64,000 nt of DNA, taken from positions 248,001 through 312,000 of the forward strand of contig JAKCWG010000839.1 of the NCBI GenBank assembly GCA_021464415.1. Direction: 5' to 3'. Under the pieces are notes generated by a model. That model did no database searches, was not told the origin of the DNA, and saw nothing but the letters and a program-made list of their open reading frames with translations. The DNA comes from Lonicera japonica. Its lineage: Eukaryota; Streptophyta; Magnoliopsida; Dipsacales; Caprifoliaceae. Position 1 is the first letter of the stretch. Every line of letters starts with the position of its first letter. The translations under genes were made by a program, and so were the position numbers. Positions 24,409-36,400 of the stretch are shown one piece after another.

Positions 24409-27400
24409 AATGAGCTTTCCAATCTTGAAAGCATTTTCGTTACATGGACCCACCCAATAGGTCGCTTAATAAATTAAGTCGTTCTATAGGTAGCACTAAT
24501 GATGTGATCCAGCCTAGCCAAGAAATTAGCCCTATGTTCTTGCATGTTCTCACGACCGGCTGGCTGAAGAATTTAATTATTTATTTTATATTTCTTAAAG
24601 CCCAAGGATTATAGATAATTATTTCCTAGAGTTATTATTATTTTAGAATTATTTTGGGTTTATTTTAGAGTGTTTATAATTAATTTCCTTATTGTGTTAG
24701 GAATATTGTAGGAGTTATTTCCTTATTGTGTTAGGAATATTTTAGGAGTTATTATTTTCCTTTTCTAAGTAGGAAATATTTTCCTTTTCGAATTAGGATT
24801 AAGGTTTTGTTTACTCCTATTTAAAGGAGGCACATTATTGTTTTATTTTATAATCTAAGACTTTATTCATAATAATATTGAGTGATTTAATCCTCTTTGG
24901 TTCTTCACGAACTACTTGAACTTATCGGTTTGTCCGTGGCGTTCATCCGACTTATCAATCGGTATTCCGCACCCGATTGTGGCGTCTTCGATTTCCATCA
25001 TAATCTGATTGTAGAAACGATCCAGGTTCTTAATTTGCTACGGTTTTCGTGTGTATCTGTGTCGAGGTTCGCACAACCAATTCGTTGTGTTTGCGGGTCT
25101 TGAGCGATATCACCGTAGGTCGTATCAGTTGGTATCAGAGCAGAGCTTCTACATTCAGGTTTTTCTATCTTTTTATTTCTTGTTCTTGTTAGAGATTCAA
25201 TTTGGATCAAAAAAAAAAAAAAAAAAGTTCCAATTTTTTTATTTTTTTCAAAAAACAAAATAAAAAAAAATCCCGCTGGTTGTCGAAAATTGTGTTTTTT
25301 CGCTATCGAAACGGTCTCGGATCGTCCTGATTTTTCGCGCGATTATAGTAAAATTGCGTTCCGAACAACATATCCGAAAATCAGCCCGATCCAACGGTTA
25401 GATCAAAAGTTATTGCTGTTTTACGATAACACCTGCAAAAAAAAAAAGTGTGATTTGCAATTTAAAGTTATGGATGATTCAACATTGTGTACCGGGAATT
25501 TTGTAAGTGAGATGAGAAAGGTGTTTAGAGAAGAGTTTGATCCACTTCATGAGAGGTTGGAGAAAGTTTGTAAAAATCTAGATCAAGTTGAAAAGAGACA
25601 AGTCAAGCTATCACATAATGATCCTAATGGGAGAAGGAGAATTCAACCTAGAAAAAATAGGGTTGAAGATGATTGGGATCCGGGAATTGAATTCAACATG
25701 ATGGGCAGTGAAGAACCAAGTCCGAATGCATCCTCTTACGAATCAAATCATTGTAAAGAGGAGAAAAAGTCAACCATATCTACGCCACTATTAGAGAATA
25801 AGTCGGAAACCAATGAGATCGAGGAAATTGAAGTGACGGCTGAAGAAGGCGAGTTGTGGGTTGAAGGTTTAGTTCCAAGTTTGCAAGAAGTAGAAGATGA
25901 CGAAATTATAGTGCAAGTTGAAGAGAATTACATCGATGAAAGCCAATTGATTTTAATTGAGGGGCGAGTCAATGAGCAAGAGATTTCAATTAACGTTACT
26001 GATTTGGATAATATTTCTACCGAGGAAGAAGGTGATGCTCGAGCTGAGTTGAAAATTGACAATGTTGAGCATATTGATTTCATTGGAGTGGATCGTTTTG
26101 ATATCCATCCAAACTTTATGTTATTAGATTTCTTCAACAAGTTGCGGAGGATCGCATTGCAATATGGCTTGAAATTCGAGAAGTTTTGCTTTGTAAGGAG
26201 AATCAAGCGTCGAAGATATTCGAAATATTTGTTTTCATGGGAAGGAAGAACGGAATTATCTCATGTTAAGTTTCGATGGAAGAATGGGAAGTATTCAAAA
26301 TACTTATTTAATTGGCATGGGAGATTTCAAGTTCCAAAGCCGTGTCCGAATGCCGAAGTTGTTCAAGACTGGCTGAATCGAGAAATGGGTAGGCCAGATT
26401 CGAGGACGAATCTTCTTGAAGAAGAGGGGAATGATGTGATCCAGCCTAGCCAAGAAATTAGCCCTATGTTCTTGCATGTTTTCACGACCGGCTGGCTGAA
26501 GAATTTAATTATTTATTTTATATTTCTTAAAGCCCAAGGATTATAGATAATTATTTCCTAGAGTTATTATTATTTTAGAATTATTTTGGGTTTATTTTAG
26601 AGTGTTTATAATTAATTTCCTTATTTTGTTAGGAATATTGTAGGAGTTATTTCCTTATTGTGTTAGGAATATTCTAGGAGTTATTATTTTCCTTTTCTAA
26701 GTAGGAAATATTTTCCTTTTCGAATTAGGATTAAGGTTTTGTTTACTCCTATTTAAAGGAGGCACATTATTGTTTTATTTTATAATCTAAGACTTTATTC
26801 ATAATAATATTGAGTGATTTAATCCTCTTTGGTTCTTCACGAACTACTTGAACTTATCGGTTTGTCCGTGGCGTTCATCCGACTTATCAATCGGTATTCC
26901 GCACCCGATTGTGGCGTCTTCGATTTCCATCATAATCTGATTATAGAAACGATCCAGGTTCTTAATTTGCTACGGTTTTCGTGTGTATCTGTGTCGAGGT
27001 TCGCACAACCAATTCGTTGTGTTTGCGGGTCTTGAGCGATATCACCGTAGGTCGTATCAACTAAGCAGCTTAATAATTATTTTGCTCAACTTATTTCACT
27101 CACTTGCTAACTTTTTAGTATTTTTTTCGGCGGATTTAGAAATTGGATAAATGGAAAGGGAACGCAAGTAAAAATATGTGTGAGCTGGGCAATTGTATGA
27201 GCTATAGCAACATGACGCTGCCAAGAATAAGGTAAGGAGCCAATCAGATAAAAATTAACAGGTAGTCAATAATAATATTAAACAACAGATAGTGGTGTGA
27301 TTTGAAGAGCAACTTAACTGGTATCGATGATGGGGATCTGGATTGAGATCTACGGTCATCAATTTGGGATCTGATGCTATCAATCTGGGACCGGAGGACA

Positions 27401-30400
27401 GCGACATGGGATCGGAACTTATCAACTTCATATTTGATATATTCAACTGCACGGACTCTATTGGATGTTGTGCGATCAAACTTTGGCTCTTTCTTCTGCT
27501 TCTGCAAAAAAAAAAGAGAACGGTATATTGTCAGCTTCAACACAATCTAAGGTTCGGTTGGTTTTCCTTTCCTCCCTCGTACATTAGTGCGGAACTCAGT
27601 TTATAATTTTACTTTTGTATTGTTTGATGATATAACGTCATCTGAAAGAATCAACCGAACAACTTTGAAACAAGAATTAGTTTGTGGATCCTACTCACCA
27701 GATATAGAAAGTCAACAATGCAAATGATGGCTTATCTTTTTGTTTCTTTCAAATTGTACTACCATTTAATGCACTGAGCATATTCGCACATTACAATCAT
27801 TTGGATAAGGAGTGCTTGTAGTCCAGGCCATCTAAAACTTGTACTCTCAATTTCCATGTTGCTCTAAAAACATTAAGGGTGCATTTGATTACACCTGTAT
27901 CCATAAAAAACACCCAATAATCCATATTATTCACCTTATGTGGTGTTTGATTTCGTAAATTTTCCAAGGAATCAATTTCCATGGCACAATTTATTTCAGG
28001 GCAATTTTCTTCTTTTTTCTATCAATCCAAAAACCCATCTCCGCACCAAAAAAACAAAAAAAAAATCTATGTAAAAACATTTTCCAAGGAACTCAACTCT
28101 TTGCAGTGAAAATAAACCAAAACCAAGCACAACACCTTAACAGAATGAAGTAGGGTGCACTCGATTAGTTAACATCATAACAAACTGAATTCCTTAGAAT
28201 TGTTTTTTATCGAAAAAGACTTTGTGAAAAACAGAAGTTTAGGGGGAGTGGTTTATGGACTCCATGGAATAGAAAATAATTAGGTAACAATAAGTGGGAC
28301 CAAGGAAGAATGTTTCCTTTAAAACCAACGCAATCAAACACAACTAGAGATGGAAAATAACGGATATTGGGCATTTCTCATTGAAATGAAGTACAACCAA
28401 ACACACTTTAGAGCTTTCTAAACAAGCATACAATTGCTTTGCTAGTGTTCGTAGGTATCAAGTCAATGTGCATGTAACAAGTCTTCGGCACAAAAATAAC
28501 TGCCTGAAAATGTCAATAACATTTCATGAGTAAAGGATAGAAAGCATCTACAAAGTTACTTCACCAAAACCTAAAATATAACCTGAAAAGATATTTGTGC
28601 ATATAATGAACCCAAAGGCCCAACTTATAATTAAATACAAATAAAAGAAACAGGTTAAACTAAACAAATTAAATCAACCCCAAATTCAGAATATTGTTCA
28701 ATTCAATGTTGAAATGTAATACCTATAAGAAGTCATATTGATAATTCAGTATTATTTATTCTATTTATTTATGTTATTTTAGTTGTGGATAGAATTCCAC
28801 CTTGATAGGGACTCTAGGTTAATTAGGAGTTGTGTTTATTTCCTATATAAGGTGCGTTGTTTTCATTAGTTATTATAATGGAATAAGAATAATGGTTCCC
28901 TCTAAATTCTATATGGTATCAGAGGTAGGTTAGGATCTGCATAGGTAGTGTATTCCGGCCAAAACCCTAGCCGCCAACAAACTATTATGTCAAACAAACC
29001 CTAGCCGCACAGTGTATTCTCTAAATCTGGATACGTGTTACCACCCACACAGAGGCACTCGGAATCTTCAGACGATCTCACGCCGGAAAAATCACCGGGA
29101 ACCGGCCCCACACACACCTACACGCGCCACCTGCTCCCTGCGTGTGGGCCTCACGCGCCTCCACTGTAGCAGCGCGTGAACGCACGTCGTTGCTCCGATC
29201 ACCACCAAACTTTCTAGTCGAGCTCGTCTTACTGTTTCAGACCTGTTCCAGCCCTGGTTGAGTCGATTGGGTTCGTATTTAGCGTGGTTAGTTTATCTCA
29301 ATTTTAGTTTAACGTGGTGTTAGTTTAGTTAAACTGTTTTTTTGGTGGTTTGGCTGCTGGGATCAGATTTGTTTAGGGCTAATCACTGCTGGGATCAGAT
29401 TTGTTTAGGGCTAATCCTCGTGCTTTATGAATTATAAACTTGCTATGGTAGGTGCTACTACTCCGGGTCTCACAGATTCGGCTAATGGTTCCACTATAAG
29501 CCCATCTTTTACGTTTTCGGATACTATATCGCAGTTTGCCTCTATCTATGCTGTGAGTGAAAACCCAGTGGCGAACATCAGTCGCAAGTTGAATGGGAGA
29601 AATTACCTCGAATGGGCACAGTCAATGCGGTTGTTTATTGACGGCATAAGGAAATTGGGTTATGTGAATGGTGAGGTAGTACCACCCCCATCTAATAACC
29701 CGGGCTTTAAGTCATGGCAATGAGAATTCGATGGTTACCTCGTGGTTAATCAATTCCATGGAGGCTGGACTGGGTAAACCCTATATGTTCCTGCCGACCG
29801 CTAAAGATATCTGGCACGCGGTTAAGGAAACGTATTCGGATCTAGACAATTATTCTCAAATGTTCGAACTTAATAACCAGTTGTGGAAGATGCAACAAGG
29901 AGATCGTGGGGTTACAGCCTACTACCATGACATGATGGCCATATGGCAAGAGTTGGACTTGTTTAAAACTGAAGGGTGGGAAAACCCGAATGATAGTGCT
30001 CGTTACAAGAAGAAGGTTGAGCGAGGTCGGGTGTTTGTCTTCTTGGCTGGACTAAACAAGGACCTAGACGAAGTTCGGGGTCGTATTTTAGGCAGAATAC
30101 CGTTGCCCACTAACCGAGAGGTATTTTCAGAGGTACGAAGAGAAGAGGCTCGACGATCTGTGATGTTGAAAAACGAACGGGAGCCCCGTGCAGATGGTGA
30201 GGGCTCTGCACTGGTAGCCCTTGATAAAGCCGTAGACAGTGATAAGAGGGGAGGAAAACAGAAATTATGGTGTGATCATTGCAAGTGGTCAGGTCATACT
30301 AGGGATAGTTGCTGGAAGCTTCATGGTAAACCAGCAAATTGGAAGAAGCGGGATAACAAAACGAGGGGAGGAACTCGAGCATTCCAAGCAAACAATGCAG

Positions 30401-33400
30401 ATTCAGTGCAACCATCTTCCTCAGAACCACTTCCATTCACAAAGGAAGAATTTGAGCATCTGTGTAAAATGGTTCAAGCCCATTCTTTAGGAAACTTTGA
30501 CTTCTCATGTTCCATAGCTCAGTCAGGTAATAAGTTTACAGCTACAATTGCCTATATCAAATCCCATAGCAACTGAATATTAGATTCAGGGGCCACTGAC
30601 CACATGACCGGTATCTCGGAATTTTTTTCGTCATATAGTCCGTGTGCAGGGAATCAAAAGGTTAAAATTGCTGATGGTTCTTTCGCTGCGGTTGCCGGCA
30701 AAGGAACCAAAATCGTCTCCCTGTCTCACTCTTCAAGATGTCTTACATGTCCCTAATTTATCGTATAATCTTATATCTGTCAACAAATTAGCTCTTGATC
30801 TCAATTGTCAAGTTAACTTTTGGTCTTCTCATTGTGAATTTCAGGATTCAAATTCAGGGAAGATGATTGGGGTTGCTAAACAGGATGGGGGTCTCTACTT
30901 CTTCAATAATGGGTCTACCTCTGGAAGGCAAGACCGGCAGACTTGTTTTAATTCTATTTCTGTTTCTAGTGATAGTCAGATTTTGCTATGGCATTATAGG
31001 TTAGGACATCCAAACTTTCAGTATTTAAAGCATTTGTTTCCCAAGTTATTAATGAATAAAAATTTGCTTAAATTTCGGTGTGAATCTTGTGAATTAGCAA
31101 AACATCAACGCACTGTCTTTCCATCTCAACCATATAAGAAATCATAACCTTTCACCTTGATTCACAGTGATATTTGGGGTCCCTCTAGAGTGCCCACTTG
31201 GTCTGGTAAACGTTGGTTTGTAACTTTCATTGATGACCACACTAGAGTATGTTGGGTCTTTCTTTTAAAAGAAAAATTAGAAGTTGGGAGTGTGTTTCAA
31301 AACTTTTACACCATGACACACACACAGTTTCAAACCAAAATTCAAATTTTTCGGAGTGATAATGGGAAGGAATTTTTTAATAAGATGTTAGGGGATTTTT
31401 TCGTCAAAAATGAGATAATTCATCAAAGTTCTTGTAATTATACTCCTCAACAGAATGGAGTTGGCGAAAGGAAAAATAGACATCTACTTGAAGTTGCTCG
31501 TGCTCTTATTTTTCAAACTAAAGTTCCAAAATACCTTTGGGGAAATGCTATTTTGACTGCTACTTACCTTATTAATCGGCTTCCAACACGAACTTTGAAA
31601 TTCAAAGCCCCTATCAAATTGCTTTTTGATCTATTTCCCAACACTCGCTTATTAGGGGATATTCCCTTAAAAATATTTGGAAGTGTTGCCTTTATTCATA
31701 ATCATGACCCCAAAAATTCTAAACTTGATCCAAAGGCACACAAATGTATTTTTGTAGGCTGTCCTACAAATCAGAAAGGGTATAAATGTTTTGATCCGAT
31801 TTCCAAGAAATTATACATTTCTATGGATGTTACCTTCTTCGAGGGGCGATCCTATTACAACTCCCATCTTCAGGGGGAGAGCACGAGTGAAGATGATGGT
31901 TGCGGTTTTGATAATTCAGTTGTTGATGTTTTGTATGAACAAGTACCTAATCATTTTAACACACAATTTGGGAAAACAAATGAATTAAATATTGAAGATA
32001 CTTGTGTTGGTAATGGTGAACAACCAGGGTTAGTGTCATCCCAAAATTTGACTAACCATGGATCAGAGATGTGTGCAAAACGGTATAAAGGTCTTGTTTA
32101 TTCTAGGAAAAATCCAGAACAAGGAAGGAAAGAAACCATCCCTCTGCAACCCCAAGAATCCAACCTAGAGGTGGATCATGATACTCACGATGACTCTTCC
32201 GAGATACCTGAAGGTAGTTCTCAAGCTAATATCGAGTCAACTCAGTCTGATCAACTTGATCTCCCTATTGCTCTTAGAAAAGGAGTCAGAGCGTGTACGA
32301 AATCTCCCAAATATCCCATTTCGAACTTTGTGTCATATAAAAATATCGACTTTGTGTCATATAAAAATATCTCACCCTCCTATTCTGCATTTATCTCTCG
32401 TGTGTCGAATGTGGTTATTCCTAACAATGTTCAGGATGCTCTAAATGTTCCGGAGTGGAGAGAAGCGGTGTATGAGGAGATGAGAGCGCTGGAGAAGAAT
32501 GTTACTTGGGAGAAAGTAAAGCTTCCAGAAGGAAAGACAGTTGTTGGTTGCAAATGGGTATTCACTATGAAGTATAACTCAGATGGGTTAGTGGAACGAT
32601 ACAAGGCTCGTCTGGTGGCTAAAGGCTTCACTCAAACGTATGGAGTCGACTACTCCGAAACTTTTTCTCCCGTGGCAAAATTAAATACAGTTTGGGTTCT
32701 TTTATCAGTTACAGCTAACTTGGACTGGCCTCTGAATTAGTTAGATGTGAAGAATGCCTTCTTGAATGGAAACCTAGAAGAGGAAGTCTATATGGAACCT
32801 CCACCTGGTTTTACTGAGGAATTTGGGACAAAAATCTGCAAGCTAAAGAGGTCTTTGTATGGCCTTAAACAATCCTCTAGAGCGTGGTTCGAAAGATTAA
32901 CGAAGTTCCTCAAGGGCCAAGGGTATAATCAAGGGCAGTCTGATCATACTCTCTTCACTAAGACGTCCACAAGAAACGAAATTTATGTTCTCATTGTTTA
33001 TGTGGATGATATGATTTTGACAGGGGATGATGTTGAAGAAATGAATCGACTGAAGCGAAATCTTGCCAGAGAATTTGAGATTAAGGATCTTGATGACCTA
33101 CGATACTTCCTTGGAATGGAGGTGGCCCGTTCAAAAAGTGGTATTGTAGTATCACAACGGAAATATATTTTGAATCTGCTGTCAGAAACTGGGATGAGTG
33201 GGTGTAAGCCATCGGATACTCCCATAAAACTAGGTACCAAGCTAGGAGATGTTAAAGATGGTGTTCCAGTCGAAACAGGGAGATACCAGAGGTTAGTTGG
33301 GAAACTAATCTACTTGTCTCATACGCGCCCTGACATTGCTTTCGCTGTGAGCATGGTTAGTCAGTTCATGCACTCACCATGTGAAGAGCATCTAGAGGCG

Positions 33401-36400
33401 GTGTACCGTATTCTTCGTTACCTCAAAGGCTCCCCAGGGAAAGGTCTGTTCTTCAGGAAGAACGATAAAAGAGGGATGGAGGTGTATACCGATGCTGATT
33501 GGGCTGGCTCAGTTATTGATAAACAGTCTACGTCTGGCTACTGTACGTTTATTTGGGGCAACTTGGTTACATGGAGAAGCAAGAAGCAAAGTGTTGTCTC
33601 TCGAAGCAGTGCAGAAGTTGAGTTTAGATCAATGGCTCAAGGAGTATGTGAGGTTCTTTGGCTACAAAGGGTCTTAGAGGAACTCAAAAGGCCAATAAGT
33701 CTCCCGATGAAGCTATATTGCGATAACAAGGCTGCTATCAGTATTGCCCACAATCCGGTCTTACATGATAAGACAAAACATGTTGAGAATGATAGGCACT
33801 TCATCAAAGAGAAACTAGAAAGTGGAATTATATGTACTCCCTTTGTTCCGTCTAATCAACAAGTTGCAGATATTTTGACCAAAGGCCTGTTAAGGCAACC
33901 GTTCGAATTTCAAGTGAGCAAGTTGGGCCTGACGGATATCTTTGCACCAACTTGAGGGGGAGTATTGATAATTCAGTATTATTTATTTTATTTATTTATG
34001 TTATTTTAGTTGTGGATAGAATTCCACCTTGATAGGGACTCTAGGTTAATTAGGAGTTGTGCTTATTTCCTATATAAGGTGCGTTGTTTTCATTAGTTAT
34101 TATAATGGAATAAGAATAATGGTTCCCTCTAAATTCTATAAGTCACAATATTGAAAATTGTTCGTCAACATTTAAGGAAATTTTGCAACAAAGATATGTT
34201 AGAGAAAAAACTTACATTTCTGCTAGGACCAGCTTTATTGCTTTCTGATTCATCAGTTACTTTAGTTTCCGAGCAACCCAAGTTTGGTTCTTTCTCCTGC
34301 TGTTACAAGAACAAGGAGTCAAGTGATGAAAAGTTTTTAGTGCAAAACTTGGCTTTTATCCCTATTAATGCATCGGCACATTACAATCTTTATCCTTGAT
34401 GCTAACAAAATTAAGGGTGTGCTGGATTACACCTATATTCAGTGGAAAATGCTCAAGACTCCATAATTTTCACATTTTGTGATGTTTAATTGCATATATA
34501 TCCCATGGTACAGCTTGTTTTAGAGCAATTATTTCTCTCTTCCATCAAATCCAAAAACCATTTTTCACGTGAGTTTTTATTTACTATGTAAAAGAATTAG
34601 AACTCAATTTTTTCCGGTGTAAGGAAAAATCGGGCACACCTAAAGGAAATGAATTGGGAAAATGGGGTAGAGTGAATTTGATAGTTTAACATGATAAAGA
34701 ATTGAATTCCTGGCATGGATTTCATCGATACAGCCATACGGGGGGGGGGGGGGAAACTTTAGCCAGATCAAGTTGCAGCATGGAATTGAATTCTTGGAAG
34801 TTTAATGCAATCAAACACAAATAGAGATGAACCACATGGAACTTTGGGCTTTCCCCCAGGAAAAGAAGTGCAATGGAAGACAGTCTTAGATCTTTCTAAA
34901 GAAGTATAGTATTCTTTGCTTATTGTTTGTAGGTGTCATGTTAGTGCACATGTAACTGCCTGAAAACAGCTACAACATTAGTTTTAAGATAAGAATCTAC
35001 AATTAATAACTCATCAGTAAAACTAAATGTAAATTACCTAAAGGACAACGTAACAATATTTGTGACGAGAAAGAGACAGAGTAGCACTGGATTTCATAGT
35101 GTATATCCTGTTTAATGGGACATTTGTCCTGGTTGGGAAATTTTCACATATATAAAGGAAAGCTTAATTACTTACAGATGAGGCATGAGAGGCCATCTTA
35201 AATGGTATATAAAGCTCAATAGTAATAACTTCTTAATCTTAAATGCTACAGCAATTACTCGTACTAGATAAATAAAATGAAGACCAGATTGGCTGAAATC
35301 ATTACTCAATATGACTTCAATTCAATTCTTATTTTTCACTGATAACAAAAAAAAGGGGGGGGGGGAATGATGGTCAAAGTAAGAGATGCATGAAAAGCAA
35401 CATGAGGACTTCCTTGAATAAATGAATAAAAAAAGACGAAAGGAAAAGGTGCAGATAAAGGATTCTAAGAGACATCATAGTTTGATGGGTAGAAAAAGAA
35501 TTATGTTCAAACCAAAGACTGCAGAAAATATATATAACAGGAATATAAAATTGAAGTAATTACTTCAGCTTTAGCAAAATCCCATAGGCAATCTAATCAC
35601 TGTTTCTCCCACTAGCAGGGACGGGTCATAATGGGTCTTGCTGTGTGCAAGTTAAATTTCACAGCCAAGATATGAGAGAGAAAATAATTACAGTTTTGCC
35701 AGGATCGGATTTGTTGCATTCTGAATCATCTACTTCTTCAATGTCGTCCTGCTGTTACAAGAATAAGAAGCCAAGTGAAGCAAATTTGTTAGGGCAAAAC
35801 TCATTAGTGCATGGAACCAGCAATTGTGTACTTTCTTGGTTTTATGCGATAGCTCATTATCCTTGATGCTACAAATATTACAGCTGTGCTGGACTACACC
35901 TATATTCCGTGGAAAATGCCCCCGACTCCATTAATTTCCCTTTTGTGGTATTTGATTGCCTAAACTTCCCAGGGTACAACTCATTTTAGAACAATTTTTT
36001 TGTTTTCTCATTGCGATCGAATCCAAAAACCATCTCTCCTACGTTTTTGTTTACTAGTAAAACAATTCCTGGGAACTCAATTATTTCCAGCGAAAATGAA
36101 ACTAGGCAGGCACACCTCACGGGAATGAAGTAGGAAAAAGGGGTAGGGTGAATTGGTTAACATGACAAAGAATTGAATTCCTTGGATGGATTTATTGGAT
36201 ACAAGAAAGATACATAAGCTAAGACAAGTTGTAGGCACGGAAATGATTTTTGGGAAATTTAATGTTATCAAACACCCATAAAGATGGACAACGTAGAACT
36301 TTGGGCTTTTCCCAAGGAAAAGAAGTGTAATGAAAAAGAGTTTAGAGCTTTCTAAATAAGTATGGAATGCTTTGATAGTGTTTGTAGGTGCAAGTCAGTG

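Larger units (their letters stand above)
24500..27059 (+). mobile_element. Short non-autonomous LTR retrotransposon, TSD ACTAA
   Basis: The two LTRs, 24500-25127 and 26432-27059, are both 628 bp. They run TGATGTGATCC to GTCGTATCA and differ at four positions by my count. The 5-bp target duplication ACTAA is at 24495-24499 and 27060-27064. TGGTATCAGAGC (25130-25141) is the tRNA-Met primer-binding site, and GAAGAGGGGAA before 26432 is the polypurine tract. The internal part is only 1.3 kb and lacks protease, integrase and reverse transcriptase. It encodes one unusual ORF instead. Copy B of the tandem array has the empty site near 45079. The element would need enzymes from a related autonomous element. 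Confidence 0.92.
28736..34140 (+). mobile_element. Full-length Ty1/copia retrotransposon, TSD AGTCA
   Basis: LTRs of 178 bp at 28736-28913 and 33963-34140 (TATTGATAATTCAG to AAATTCTATA) differ at two bases by hand count. AGTCA flanks both ends (28731-28735, 34141-34145). The tRNA-Met primer-binding site TGGTATCAGAG follows the 5' LTR directly, and GAGGGGGAG precedes the 3' LTR. The order gag, protease, integrase, reverse transcriptase, RNase H identifies Ty1/copia. The coding region carries two frameshifts and three nonsense codons, so it cannot make its polyprotein as it stands. It sits in an intron of gene A. Copy B has the empty site near 46695. Confidence 0.95.

Noticed and set aside
24897..27035. 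Two identical-looking 68-residue plus-strand frames at 24897-25103 and 26829-27035
   Set aside because: They are the same position in the two LTRs of one element, not genes.
34740..34753. Run of G residues near 34740
   Set aside because: A simple homopolymer in an intron, likely a sequencing-prone tract, with no further structure such as spaced G-runs.
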